Origin: Mesorhizobium sp. WSM4311
Lineage (GTDB): Bacteria > Pseudomonadota > Alphaproteobacteria > Rhizobiales > Rhizobiaceae
NCBI RefSeq assembly: GCF_002295115.1
Contig: NZ_NSFV01000003.1
Coordinates: 124,001-188,000, forward strand
DNA length: 64,000 bases
Direction: 5' to 3'
A model generated the notes under the pieces. The model was not told where the DNA came from and ran no database searches. It saw only the letters and a program-made list of their open reading frames with translations. The position numbers and the translations under genes were made by a program. Shown here piece after piece: positions 26,548-36,925 of the stretch. Numbering within the stretch: the first letter of the stretch is position 1; each line of letters begins with the position of its first letter.

Positions 26548-27081
26548 CTAGCGGCGGGCGCCGGCCACGGCGCGGCGCTTGGCCTCGTCGATCAGCATGT
26601 TGGCCACCTGCATGCGGATCATGGCGCGCTGGCGCAGATGCGGGGCGACGCGATCGGGATGGTTGGTGAAGGCAAAGCTGCGGCGCATGCGGCCGAAATC
26701 GGCGGCGCTCTTGGGCTGGTTCAGTCCCAGTTCAGCCGCGATCGATTCCGGATCGATCGGCGGCAGCTTTTCCTCGGGCTTCGGGTCCTCGGCAGCCAGC
26801 GCCAGCTTGGCATGTTCGAGTAAGGCGGCGAATTCGCTCGCCAGGTCGGCACCGGCCTCGCGATATTCGGCGGCGGATACCTTGATGCGGCCGGAATGGA
26901 GCTCATCGGCGACCGAGAGATAATCGAACGGAATCGACGGACGCGCGCCGGCCTCGTCGCCCCCGCTACCGTCACCCTTGTCGGAGGCAACGAAGAGGTC
27001 GTCGAGCAGCGAAGCGAAATCACGCTTGGCGCTGGTAGCGATGTCAGCCTCCCTTGCCTGACTGTCAGGTTTCCGGACCAT
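26548..27081 (-). CDS. J-domain-like protein, 177 aa
   Basis: No assigned family, but the C-terminal 45 residues read FGRMRRSFAFTNHPDRVAPH followed by LRQRAMIRMQVANMLIDEAKRR. This places an HPD tripeptide between a basic helix and a second helix, as in DnaJ J-domains, where HPD stimulates the DnaK ATPase. The N-terminal two thirds is acidic with a YLSVADELHSGRIKVSAAEY motif. Start at 27081 is the longest; its ribosome binding site is weak. Could be a co-chaperone dedicated to one client. Confidence 0.7.
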   Translation of the reverse strand: MVRKPDSQAREADIATSAKRDFASLLDDLFVASDKGDGSGGDEAGARPSIPFDYLSVADELHSGRIKVSAAEYREAGADLASEFAALLEHAKLALAAEDPKPEEKLPPIDPESIAAELGLNQPKSAADFGRMRRSFAFTNHPDRVAPHLRQRAMIRMQVANMLIDEAKRRAVAGARR

Positions 27082-27388
27082 AGAACCGGCTCGTTAAAAA
27101 TACATACCACCGATCTTAATGAATTTAGCCATTCGAGGATCGTGGCCGGTCCCTCAAAACAAAAGCCGGACTGCACTTTCATGCAGAAATTCGCCAGGAG
27201 TGGCGAGGAAAAACTGACCACGGGCCAGTGTCGAAGCCTACGGTTCGTGCGGCGCGGAAGTTTCAGCGGGCCGCAAAAAAATTCTAGGAAACTTATCCGG
27301 ACATGGCAGGCATGCAAATGCTGCACTGCACAATTGTCACGATTCGCCTATATTGGCTGGCGTGGAGGACCAACCAGGAGCCTGATTC
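27082..27388. other. AT-rich intergenic region with TGC-rich motif
   Basis: 307 bp without a convincing gene longer than a few codons. It holds the upstream region of the J-domain-like gene (minus) and of the 54-aa gene (plus). On the plus side a TGC-rich tract GCAAATGCTGCACTGCACAA (27313-27332) precedes a possible -10 TATATT (27350-27355) about 34 bp before the ATG at 27389. No RNA gene is recognised. Confidence 0.5.
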
Positions 27389-27553
27389 ATGGGTTTCTTC
27401 ACGGAAATGTTTGCCCGGCCGCGCCCGCAGGAACATCTGCGATATCGCGCGGCGCTCGCATTGCTTCATTCGATGAGCAATGCCGACCGTGCCGATATCG
27501 GCATCAAGCCCGCCGATTTTCCGCGCGTCGCCCGCGAAATGTCCATTCGCTAG
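27389..27553 (+). CDS. Small DUF1127-like protein, 54 aa
   Basis: Begins MGFFTEMFARPRPQEHLRYR and ends LLHSMSNADRADIGIKPADF plus a short basic tail. The S-N-A-D-R-A-D-I-G-I segment resembles the L-x-D-I-G core of DUF1127 proteins. AGGAG lies 8 nt before the ATG, and third codon positions are GC-rich, as expected for a real gene. It is free-standing between two minus-strand genes and has its own likely promoter. Confidence 0.7.
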   Translation: MGFFTEMFARPRPQEHLRYRAALALLHSMSNADRADIGIKPADFPRVAREMSIR

Positions 27554-27608
27554 ATGCGTCTCGCGAGATGTCCCGGACGGATCCGGGACATCTCGGAATG
27601 CTTGCGCC

Positions 27609-28115
27609 TTAACGCGATCCCAGGAATGTCGCCTTGCCGAGTGGCACGCCATTGTGGCGAAGAATGTCGTAAGCGGTGGTGAGGTGGAAATAGAAATTGG
27701 GCATGGCCACATGCAGCAGATACTGCATGCCAGCCAAAGTCGTTTCGCGTCCGCCGAGTTTCAGTTCGATCACCTTGTTGTCGGAGCCGTCGATCTCGGC
27801 GGGCGAGAACGTCGCCAGAAGCGCGAGCGTCTTGGCGATCCGCGCCTCGAGTTCGGCAAAGCTTGCTTCATTGTCCTCGTATTTTGGTACCTCCCGGCCG
27901 GCCAGCCGCGACGGCGCGCCCTTGGCGTGGTCGGTGGCGATCTGCACCTGCCGGGTCAAAGCGAACATGTCGGGTGCGAGCCGCGCCGTCAAAAACACCT
28001 GCGGGTCGATCTTGCGGTCAAGCGCGTTCTGTTCGGCAGCAGCCAGCACATTGGAAAGTGCTTTCAGCCTGGTTGAAAACACGGGCACGGATGCCTCATA
28101 CATCGATATCGTCAC
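27609..28115 (-). CDS. DUF1993 family protein
   Basis: 168-aa, DinB-like four-helix protein of unknown function. Typical segments: VTISMYEASVPVFSTRLKAL at the start, FALTRQVQIATDHAKG in the middle and YLLHVAMPNFYFHLTTAYDI near the end, with conserved His residues that could bind a metal. GTG at 28115 is chosen because AGGAG lies 7 nt upstream; an ATG four codons later has none. Confidence 0.85.
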   Translation of the reverse strand: MTISMYEASVPVFSTRLKALSNVLAAAEQNALDRKIDPQVFLTARLAPDMFALTRQVQIATDHAKGAPSRLAGREVPKYEDNEASFAELEARIAKTLALLATFSPAEIDGSDNKVIELKLGGRETTLAGMQYLLHVAMPNFYFHLTTAYDILRHNGVPLGKATFLGSR

Positions 28116-28255
28116 GTCAGATCTCCTGTCCGGTCGGAACGCCGGCGCAGCGAGGTAGCGCCTGCGCAAACGATTCTTCAAGCGCCGTCGGCTCCGCGTC
28201 ACCACGCCGCCGCAATCGCCATGGTAGAATTTGCGTTATCGAGCGGAGATTCCCG

Positions 28256-29308
28256 ATGAGATGCGTCCTTCTCGCAGCGACTGCCCTTCTCTCCCTTGCC
28301 ACATCCGGCCAAGCGGCGCTGGCCGCCGATGACGCGCCCGAAGCACCCTATGTCGACGACCGATCGAGCGCCGAGGCGGTCATTCGCTCGCTCTACAGCG
28401 CCATCAACCGGCACGAATTCGCCCGCGCCTGGGGTTACTTCGGCGACACAAAGCCGGCTAAGGATTTCGACAGTTTCGTCAAGGGTTATGACGGCACCGA
28501 CAAGGTCGAGGTCGCGACCGGTGCCATTTCGGACGACGGTGCCGCCGGCAGCATCTTCTACAATGTCCCGGTCGCCATCCGTGCCACCGACAAGAGCGGC
28601 GGCGAAAAGGTCTTTGCCGGCTGCTACACGCTGCGACAGGTCAATGCCCAGATCCAGGCGGCGCCGCCCTTCGATCCGATCCATATCGAAAAAGGCGCGC
28701 TGAAACTCTCCACCGCCGATTTCGAAGAGGCGCTGCCGCCAAGCTGCGGCGACGGCCCGCCGCCGCCGAAGAAGGATACGGCACTCGAGCAGGCCAAGAA
28801 AGCCTTCCTGGCGACCTATGGCGACCAGTGCGACAAGCAGTTCCTGGCTAATGAGCCGGAGGTGTTTTCGATCAAGTACAAGGACAAGGATGCGCAGCCC
28901 GGCGATCCCGACAAGGAAACACGGCTGTTCCATTTCTCCTGTTCGGCCGCGGCCTACAATGAAAGTTCGGTCTACTACATGACCGACGAATTGTCGGCCG
29001 TGAAGCAATTGCAGTTCGCCGAACCCAAGATGGACATCCGCTATGAGAACAACAACAGCGACGGCAAATTGCTGGGCATGAGCATCGTCGGCTTCGAGAC
29101 GACCGGTTGGGCGGTCAATTCCGACTATGACGCGGAAACCCATACGATCACCACCTTCGACAAGTGGCGTGGCGTCGGCGATGCCTCCGATTCGGGAACC
29201 TATCTGTTCCGGAACGGCGATTTCTCCCTGGTCCAGTATGACGTCGATGCGTCCTATGACGGCGAGGAGAACCCTCAGACGGTCGTCGACTACAACACCG
29301 CGCCCTGA
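28256..29308 (+). CDS. DUF1176-like secreted protein
   Basis: 350 aa. Signal peptide of about 25 residues (MRCVLLAATALLSLATSGQA). The N-terminal domain contains AEAVIRSLYSAINRHEFARA, reminiscent of an NTF2-like fold. The C-terminal part resembles DUF1176 (CSAAAYNESSVYYMTD, then DSGTYLFRNGDFSLVQYDVD). GGAG lies 7 nt before the ATG at 28256. The protein is probably periplasmic; role is unknown. Confidence 0.8.
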   Translation: MRCVLLAATALLSLATSGQAALAADDAPEAPYVDDRSSAEAVIRSLYSAINRHEFARAWGYFGDTKPAKDFDSFVKGYDGTDKVEVATGAISDDGAAGSIFYNVPVAIRATDKSGGEKVFAGCYTLRQVNAQIQAAPPFDPIHIEKGALKLSTADFEEALPPSCGDGPPPPKKDTALEQAKKAFLATYGDQCDKQFLANEPEVFSIKYKDKDAQPGDPDKETRLFHFSCSAAAYNESSVYYMTDELSAVKQLQFAEPKMDIRYENNNSDGKLLGMSIVGFETTGWAVNSDYDAETHTITTFDKWRGVGDASDSGTYLFRNGDFSLVQYDVDASYDGEENPQTVVDYNTAP

Positions 29309-29329
29309 GGGACGTCGGGGCAGCGCCGA

Positions 29330-30229
29330 TCAAGGCGCCTTCGACAGCATCCAGTTCAGCGTGCCACGCCAGTCGACCATGCGGATTGGCGTGCCGTGCG
29401 TGCCGGTCTCGAAGCGGACGAAGCGGGTCGGATAGGGATAGGCCTTCGACCTGGCGATGATGGAGCGGAAGAAGGCTTCCTGGTTCGCTACGGGAAATAC
29501 CACGTCATGGCTGCCCTGGCCGAAGAAGACGGGGACATGGCGCCTGAAGGCGGGACTTGCGAGGAAACTCTCGTCCCATAGCGATCCGAGCAGCAGCAGC
29601 CCGTTGATGCGCCGGCCGGTATCGTTGCGCGCGGCAAGCTTCCAGCACAGCGCGCCGCCCATCGAGCCGCAGGCGACGAAGATTTTCGCGCCTGGGGACT
29701 GTTCGGCATAATGATCGATCAATGCCGCGACCTGTGCGGCCCCCTTGTCACCGAAATCCGGGAAATCCGGCGAGAGATAAAGCCCGCCATTGCCGGCCAT
29801 CAGGTTCTTGAGCCGGTTGAAATTGCCGCCGAAAGTGAAATCGTCGACGCCCTGCTTGCGACTGCCACCCTGCCCGTGCAGGTAGAGCACGATGAGGGCA
29901 GCTCCTTGCGTCTTGCCGACGGCGACGTGCCTGACATCGCCGGCGTCCGTCTTCAGCATCAGATCCTGCTGCACCTGGCGCACGCTGGTGTCGGTGTATT
30001 GCGGATGCACGCGCTTTTCGGGCACTTCGTCGCGCTGGTTGATATCGCGCATCTCGCGGTAGTCGATGACGGTGTAAGCGCCGCCGTCGCCCGTCGACAA
30101 GGTCGCCGGATAGGCGAAGAGATCGTCCTTGAAGGGTTTCAGTTCGAGGGCATCGGCCTGGCGGGCAAGGCCAAGAACAAATAAAGCAGCCAGAAAGGCA
30201 TGGAGTGGGGAAAGAAAACGAAAGGCCAT
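29330..30229 (-). CDS. Secreted alpha/beta-hydrolase
   Basis: 299 aa with a signal peptide ending near HAFLAALFVLGLARQADA. Alpha/beta-hydrolase features: oxyanion segment IVLYLHGQGGSRKQG, nucleophile elbow ACGSMGGALCWK (G-x-S-x-G), an acid in GQGSHDVVFPVA and a histidine in FETGTHGTP. The periplasmic substrate is unknown. It lies 32 bp downstream of the molybdenum-cofactor operon on the same strand and could be its last gene, though the link may be accidental. Confidence 0.82.
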   Translation of the reverse strand: MAFRFLSPLHAFLAALFVLGLARQADALELKPFKDDLFAYPATLSTGDGGAYTVIDYREMRDINQRDEVPEKRVHPQYTDTSVRQVQQDLMLKTDAGDVRHVAVGKTQGAALIVLYLHGQGGSRKQGVDDFTFGGNFNRLKNLMAGNGGLYLSPDFPDFGDKGAAQVAALIDHYAEQSPGAKIFVACGSMGGALCWKLAARNDTGRRINGLLLLGSLWDESFLASPAFRRHVPVFFGQGSHDVVFPVANQEAFFRSIIARSKAYPYPTRFVRFETGTHGTPIRMVDWRGTLNWMLSKAP

Positions 30230-30261
30230 ACCGCAGGCTTGCGTAATTCGGCCCGGGTTTG

Positions 30262-31872
30262 TCAATCCTGCAGCACGCCGCCTGCACCTTCGAGCGCCTC
30301 GCGGGTGTCGACATCGACAGACGCGCCCTCGCCGATCTCGACATCGATGACATCGAGCCCCTCGGCCTCGACCAGATGGCGTGCGCCGGTATCGCCTTCG
30401 AGATGGGCGATGGCCGGGAACAGCGCGCGCGGCAGGAGCACCGGGTTGCCGCGCTTGCCCTGATGCGAGGCGCGGACCACGGAATTGCCTCCGGCCTTGC
30501 GGAAGGCATCGATCAGCCGGTCGAGATCGCCTGATACGACGCCAGGCATATCTCCCAAAACGATCATCACGCCGGCGGTGTCCTCGGGCAGATAGGCAAT
30601 GCCGGCCTTCAGCGAGGTCGACAGGCCATCGGCGAAATCGGGATTGTCGGCGAAGGTCACATCCAGCCCCGCCAGCGCCGCACGCACGCGCTCGCGCTGA
30701 TGGCCGGTGACGACGATCGTGCCCGAAGCCTTCGAGCCGAGCGCGCGCTCCGCGGTGCGGCGCACCAGCGGCTTGCCGTCGAACAGCGCCATGAGCTTGT
30801 TCGGGCCGCCCATGCGGCTTGACCGGCCAGCCGCCAGAAGCACTATGGCGACCTTGAGCCGGCTCTTGGCCGGCAGCGGTTCGCGCGGCTGCGGCCGCGT
30901 CGGGATTTCCATCAGCAGCCCGCCGACCCCCATGCCGGCGATATCCTTCGCGGTGACGTCGAGGCCGGCAACCAGGCGGTCGAGCACCCAGTCGAAGCCG
31001 TTTTCCTTGGGACTGCGGGCGCAGCCGGGCGCGCCGATGACTCGCTTGCCGCCGAGTGTACCGAGCACCAGCAGATTGCCGGGATCGACCGGCATGCCGG
31101 CGCGGACAACGGTTCCGCCGGCCCTCTCGATCGCCGCGGGAACGACATCGGCGAAATCGCTCATTGCCGAGGCGCCAAAGATCACCACCAGGTCATTGTC
31201 GCGCGCCAGCGAGGCGGCGGCCTCCGCCACGGGCGCGATCTCGTGCGGCGTGCGGCGTTCCGCCGTCAACCTGCCGCCCGAACGCGCCAGCCGCGCTTCG
31301 GTGACGCGCAGCGTCTTGTCGAGCACGCTGGGCTTGATGCCCGGCAGGACCGTCTGGATGACGCCGACGCGCACCGGCTGATAGGCGTTGACGGCAAAGA
31401 TCTCGCCGCCGGCGCAGATCTTCATCACGGTGTCGACCAAGGTCGAAACGACCGCGAAGGGGATGATCTTCACAGTCGCCACCATCTGGCCTTTTTCGAC
31501 CGGAGCATGCTGCGCCAGCGTGGCAATGGTGATGGCGGGATCGACGGCGTTGATGGCGTCGATCATTGCCGCGCTGACCGTGAAGATGCCGGATGCCTTG
31601 GCGTGGAGATTGACCCGGCCAGTGGCCGCCGGCCTCACCTCGATGCCGCTGAACCTCATGCTCTCGGCAATTCTTTGCGCCGCGGCGTCCTCGCCGAGAT
31701 CATCCGAGGCCAGCACCGCCGCAACGACCTGCGAGACGCCAGCCCGCTTGAGTACGGAAACATCTTCGGCGCTCAGCCTGTGCGCCTTGCGAAAGCGCTT
31801 TTCACCAGCGGTGGTGGCATGCGCCAGCACCGCGCCTTCTGCCTCTTCAATCGCAATCGGACCGAATTTCAC
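30262..31872 (-). CDS. Molybdopterin-binding / molybdenum-cofactor cytidylyltransferase fusion (MocA-like)
   Basis: 536 aa. Residues 1-330 form a MoeA/MogA-like molybdopterin-binding part (VRVGVIQTVLPGIKPSVLDK; DNDLVVIFGASAMSDFADVV). Residues 340-536 are a MobA-like nucleotidyltransferase with LLAAGRSSRMGGPNKLMALF and VIVLGDMPGVVSGDLDRLID. This fits transfer of CMP to the molybdenum cofactor used by xanthine-dehydrogenase-family enzymes. The GTG start at 31872 overlaps the TGA of the XdhC gene (GTGA). An open frame continues upstream but is only the shadow of that gene. Confidence 0.9.
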   Translation of the reverse strand: MKFGPIAIEEAEGAVLAHATTAGEKRFRKAHRLSAEDVSVLKRAGVSQVVAAVLASDDLGEDAAAQRIAESMRFSGIEVRPAATGRVNLHAKASGIFTVSAAMIDAINAVDPAITIATLAQHAPVEKGQMVATVKIIPFAVVSTLVDTVMKICAGGEIFAVNAYQPVRVGVIQTVLPGIKPSVLDKTLRVTEARLARSGGRLTAERRTPHEIAPVAEAAASLARDNDLVVIFGASAMSDFADVVPAAIERAGGTVVRAGMPVDPGNLLVLGTLGGKRVIGAPGCARSPKENGFDWVLDRLVAGLDVTAKDIAGMGVGGLLMEIPTRPQPREPLPAKSRLKVAIVLLAAGRSSRMGGPNKLMALFDGKPLVRRTAERALGSKASGTIVVTGHQRERVRAALAGLDVTFADNPDFADGLSTSLKAGIAYLPEDTAGVMIVLGDMPGVVSGDLDRLIDAFRKAGGNSVVRASHQGKRGNPVLLPRALFPAIAHLEGDTGARHLVEAEGLDVIDVEIGEGASVDVDTREALEGAGGVLQD

Positions 31873-32573
31873 GCTACCGCGCCTTTGGCATCGAGGCCGC
31901 GCGAGCGGAAGGCGTGGATGGTCTGCGCGAGAACGGCCACGGCGATCTCGGCGGGGCTCGCGGCACCGATATCGAGCCCGATCGGCGCATGGATACGGGC
32001 GATCTGGTCGGCAGTTGCGCCCAGCGCCAGCAGGCGCTCGACGCGCTTGGCGTGCGTCTTGCGGCTGCCAAGCGCACCGACATAGAAGCAATTGGCGTCT
32101 AGCGCGGCCTTCAGCGCGAAATCGTCGATCTTCGGGTCATGGGTGACGGCGGCAAGTGCGGTATAGCTGTCGAGCGGCTGGCGTTTCAGTACATCTTCCG
32201 GCCACTCGGCATGCAGAGCGACATCGGGAAAGCGGTCCGGCGTGGCAAAAGCGGTGCGCGGATCGATGATCTCGACGGGATAGCCGGCGATTTTCGCCAT
32301 CGGCGCCAGCGCCTGGCTGATATGAACGGCGCCGATCACCACGAGGCGCGGCTGCGGCAGATGCGCGTTGAGAAAGAAGGTCCGCCCTTCGGCCTCGACC
32401 GAACCGGAATTGCCCGATCGAAAGGCCTTGGCGATCGCGGCTCCGAGATCCCCGGCGACCTGATCGCCCTCACGCACGATGCGGTCGCGGGCATCACCGA
32501 GATCGGTGACGAGGATCGCCGCACGGCGGGCGCGGCGCTCGGCATTCAAGGCTTTCAGCGCGTATGGATCCAT
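31869..32573 (-). CDS. XdhC-family protein, C-terminal Rossmann-domain half
   Basis: 234 aa. Contains the XdhC C-terminal domain: RLVVIGAVHISQALAPMAKI (dinucleotide-fold glycine loop), YPVEIIDPRTAFATPDRF, ALAAVTHDPKIDDFALKAAL, FYVGALGSRKTHAKR and IHAPIGLDIGAASPAEIAVA. XdhC inserts and sulfurates the molybdenum cofactor of xanthine-dehydrogenase-like enzymes. The N-terminal XdhC/CoxI domain is a separate gene 6 bp upstream, so the family's usual single protein is split here. Confidence 0.92.
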   Translation of the reverse strand: MDPYALKALNAERRARRAAILVTDLGDARDRIVREGDQVAGDLGAAIAKAFRSGNSGSVEAEGRTFFLNAHLPQPRLVVIGAVHISQALAPMAKIAGYPVEIIDPRTAFATPDRFPDVALHAEWPEDVLKRQPLDSYTALAAVTHDPKIDDFALKAALDANCFYVGALGSRKTHAKRVERLLALGATADQIARIHAPIGLDIGAASPAEIAVAVLAQTIHAFRSRGLDAKGAVA

Positions 32574-32579
32574 CTGAGA

Positions 32580-32918
<339 letters not shown>

Positions 32919-32967
32919 CGTTGCTTCTCTCAGGGTCTGTTTTTCCAGGGGGCCGGGAAACATATGG

Positions 32968-34218
32968 CTATGCGGCGTGCCTCGCGCCAGCTTCCATCCA
33001 TCGCCGCGGATCGACGGACTGTGCCGACTTCTTGTCCAGCGACGCGCAGAGGTCGGCGAGCGCATCGAGATTGTGTACCGAGCGGAATTCATCGACATGC
33101 GGCAGCATCGCCTTGACGCCGCGAGCACGTGCCTGAAAACCGTCGAAGCGCAGCAACGGGTTCAACCAGATCAGCCGCCGGCAGGATTTATGCAGCCGCT
33201 CCATCTCCTGCGAAAGGCCGGCGACATCGTCGCGCTCCAGCCCGTCGGTGATCAGAAGCACGACCGCGCCCTGTCCCAGCACGCGCCGCGACCATATCAG
33301 GTTGAACTCGGCCAGTGTGTCGCCAATGCGTGTGCCGCCGGACCAGTCCTTGACCGCCGCCGAACAATCGGCAAGGGCGGCATCGGGATCGCGGTGGCGC
33401 ATCTGCCGGGTCAGATTGGTCAGCCGCGTGCCGAAGACGAAGGTGTGGACGCGGCGGCGTTTTTCCGTCAGCGCGTGCAGAAAATGCAGGAAGATGCGCG
33501 TGTACTGGCTCATCGAGCCGGAAATGTCGGCCAGCACCACCAGCGGCGGGTGGACTTCACGGGCCGAGCGGAATTTCGGCAGGATCAATTCGCCGCCGGT
33601 GCGCGCGGCCGAGCGCATCATGGCGCGCGGGTCGATGCGGCGGCCATGCGCATCCGCCTTGAAGCGCCGGGTCCGCACCATGTCGAAAGGCAGCCGCAGC
33701 TCGGCGATCGCCTTCTTCGCGTCCGCCATTTCGGTAGCGTTCATCTGGGCAAAGTCCTTGTCCCGCAACACCTCGTTGCCGGAAAAGGTGAAGCGGGCAT
33801 CGACCTCGATCTCAGGGACCTCCTGCGGTGGCTGGTTTTTCTGATGGCCTTCGAACATTGCCTGGCTGACGCGGTTCTCGGCCGCGCGCGGCTTCTGCTT
33901 CTCCCTGACGTCGGGCGCCACGGGCGAAAACATCGCCAGCAGTTTCTCGATCAGTTCGCGCGATTTCCAGAACAGGCGGAAGGCCTCGTCGAAGACCGGG
34001 TGATCCTCGTGCCTGGACACCAGCACGGCATGCAGCGTCCAGTAGAAATCGTCACGCGAGCCGATGCCGGCGGCCAGCACCGCCTCGATGGCGTCCTTGA
34101 CCGAGGCCGGCCCGACCCGCATGCCAGCCTTGCGCAAGGTGCGGGCGAAATAGATGATGTTGTCGGCGATGCGTCCGCCCGCCGTCGCCTCTTTGGAGTC
34201 GGAACGCGGCGCCTTCAT
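32968..34218 (-). CDS. CoxE-type VWA-domain protein
   Basis: 416 aa. The C-terminal von Willebrand A domain has a complete MIDAS start, DISGS at 231-235 (VLADISGSMSQYTRIFLHFL), with TFVFGTRLTNLTR, GGTRIGDTLAEFN and VVLLITDGLERDD. The N-terminal region is the CoxE-type helical part. CoxE acts with the MoxR-type ATPase CoxD to mature the Mo-Cu or Mo site of CO dehydrogenase and relatives. It starts 4 bp after the MoxR stop, so it is translationally coupled. Confidence 0.92.
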   Translation of the reverse strand: MKAPRSDSKEATAGGRIADNIIYFARTLRKAGMRVGPASVKDAIEAVLAAGIGSRDDFYWTLHAVLVSRHEDHPVFDEAFRLFWKSRELIEKLLAMFSPVAPDVREKQKPRAAENRVSQAMFEGHQKNQPPQEVPEIEVDARFTFSGNEVLRDKDFAQMNATEMADAKKAIAELRLPFDMVRTRRFKADAHGRRIDPRAMMRSAARTGGELILPKFRSAREVHPPLVVLADISGSMSQYTRIFLHFLHALTEKRRRVHTFVFGTRLTNLTRQMRHRDPDAALADCSAAVKDWSGGTRIGDTLAEFNLIWSRRVLGQGAVVLLITDGLERDDVAGLSQEMERLHKSCRRLIWLNPLLRFDGFQARARGVKAMLPHVDEFRSVHNLDALADLCASLDKKSAQSVDPRRWMEAGARHAA

Positions 34219-34222
34219 CGCG

Positions 34223-35148
<926 letters not shown>

Positions 35149-35152
<4 letters not shown>

Positions 35153-35676
35153 TCTTTCTCCGTGAACGCCGCCGCTCCGCTGTCCAGGACATGGTAGCCG
35201 CGGGCGTGATAGATCAGCGGCCGCAAATTATCGCCCATGCGAAGGCCTGTCACCTTGCCAAAAAGCACACGATGCGTGGCCAGGTCCTTGGTGTCGATCA
35301 GTTCGCAGTCGAACACGGCCAGCGCCCCCTTCAGCGTCGGTGCGCCGGTGGAGATCACATCCCATTCGCCGAGCGCGAAACGCTCCTCGACCGGCAGGCC
35401 GGTGATGCCGGAAAAGCCGACCGACAGCGGTTCCTGATGCGAAGCCAGCGTGTTCAGGGCAAACCGGCCGTTTTTCACGAACAGCTCATTCTTGGCATTT
35501 TCGCGGTTGAGACAGACCAGGATGGTCGGCGGCGTGTCCGACACCGAGCAGGCAGCGATTACCGTCGTGCCGCGCTTGCCGGCGGGCCCGTCGGTGGTGA
35601 CCACGTGAACGTGGCCGGCAAAATGGCTCATCGCGTCGCGATAGGCCTGCGGTCCAATGTCATTCTTCTTCAGCAC
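35149..35676 (-). CDS. Flavin reductase domain protein
   Basis: 175 aa, FMN-binding split-barrel flavin reductase: YRDAMSHFAGHVHVVTTDGP, then GTTVIAACSVSDTPPTILVC, NRENAKNELFVKNGRFALN and GHV-type segments, with YHARGYH near the C-terminus. It supplies reduced flavin to a partner or reduces flavin-bound substrates. First gene of the cofactor-maturation operon, overlapping MoxR by 4 bp, an unusual companion. ATG at 35676. Confidence 0.9.
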
Positions 35677-35857
35677 CGGAAATTGTCCATAGCCAGAACC
35701 CTACCGCTATATATGGCCAGACATGACATGCCACAAGCGAAGTGCTTGGCCCATATCCCGAATTCGCGTGTTGCACCAAGGCCGGGCAGCCTTTAGGTCT
35801 TGGCGAGAATTGGCGCTCGCGCTGTTATCGCGGGCTTGGGAGGAACTCTTCGGCAGG

Positions 35858-36925
35858 ATGCGACCCGGGGCAACGATATCCGCCGCGCTGGCCTGGCTGT
35901 TCTTGGCCGGCGCCGCCAGCGCCCAGACGCTGACGATCGGCGTTGCTGCTCCGTTGTCGGGACCGTCGGCCATCCTCGGCAAGCAGATCGGGGTCGGTGC
36001 CGGGCTCGCGGCGCAAGCAAACGGCGTCGAACTCAAGACCGAGGATGATGCCTGCACCGCCGATGGCGGTGCAGCCGCGGCCAGGGCTCTTGCCGCGGCC
36101 AGGGTCAGTGTCGTGATCGGCTTCCTATGCACCGAAGCCATCGAGGCGGCGATGCCGATCCTCAAGGACGCCAATATCCCGGTCATCACCGTCGGCGTGC
36201 GCACCGAAAGCCTTACCGATCGCCGCGCCAAAACCGGCTGGCCGGTCTATCGCCTGGGGCCTCGCGGCGACGATGAGCGCAACGCCGTTGCCTCCACCCT
36301 CACCCGTCTGTGGCAGAACGAACTGTTCGCCATTATCGACGACGGCACCATCTATGGCCGCGAGATGGCCGAAACATTTCGCGCGGCGGCCGAGCAAGCG
36401 GCGCTGAAGCCGGTGTTCGTCGACACGTTCCGGCCGCAACTCGATAACCAGATAGGAATGATCGGTCGACTGAAGAAGGCCGGCGCCACGCATGTCTTTG
36501 CCGGCGGCGACGGCGACGACGTCGCCATTATGGGTCGCGATGCCGCACAGCTACAGGCCGGCATGGTCTTTGCCGGCGGCGAAAATCTGCGCACGCCGCC
36601 CGGAGACTTGGCCTATGCGACGGGCACGCTGATGATCGCGCCGCCCGAATGGGCCGATGTCGCCGACGCAAAGGCGCTGGAAAGCTTCTCCGCGCAAAAG
36701 ATCGTGCCGGACGGCTACACGCTGCCGGCCTATGCGGCGGTGGAGATCGCCAAGGCCGCATCGACCTTGTCCCCGGGCAAGCCGCTGACCGAGGTGCTGA
36801 GCGGGCATGATTTCACCACGGCGATCGGGCCGGTCCGCTTTGACGCCAAGGGCGACCTCAGCCAGAGCCCCTACCGCGTCTTCCGCTTCGACGGCGCGCG
36901 CTTCGTGCCTTTGGAAAGCAATTGA
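35858..36925 (+). CDS. Branched-chain amino-acid-type ABC transporter substrate-binding protein
   Basis: 355 aa with a signal peptide (ATISAALAWLFLAGAASAQT). The LivJ-like periplasmic-binding fold is clear: QTLTIGVAAPLSGPSAILGK, VIGFLCTEAIEAAMPILKDA, FAIIDDGTIYGREMAETFRA, DTFRPQLDNQIGMIGRLKKA and YTLPAYAAVEIAKAAS. Start ATG at 35858 is the first that gives a signal peptide; AGGA lies further away than usual. No permease or ATPase gene is nearby. Its stop overlaps the start of the P1 peptidase gene (TGATG). Confidence 0.9.
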   Translation: MRPGATISAALAWLFLAGAASAQTLTIGVAAPLSGPSAILGKQIGVGAGLAAQANGVELKTEDDACTADGGAAAARALAAARVSVVIGFLCTEAIEAAMPILKDANIPVITVGVRTESLTDRRAKTGWPVYRLGPRGDDERNAVASTLTRLWQNELFAIIDDGTIYGREMAETFRAAAEQAALKPVFVDTFRPQLDNQIGMIGRLKKAGATHVFAGGDGDDVAIMGRDAAQLQAGMVFAGGENLRTPPGDLAYATGTLMIAPPEWADVADAKALESFSAQKIVPDGYTLPAYAAVEIAKAASTLSPGKPLTEVLSGHDFTTAIGPVRFDAKGDLSQSPYRVFRFDGARFVPLESN

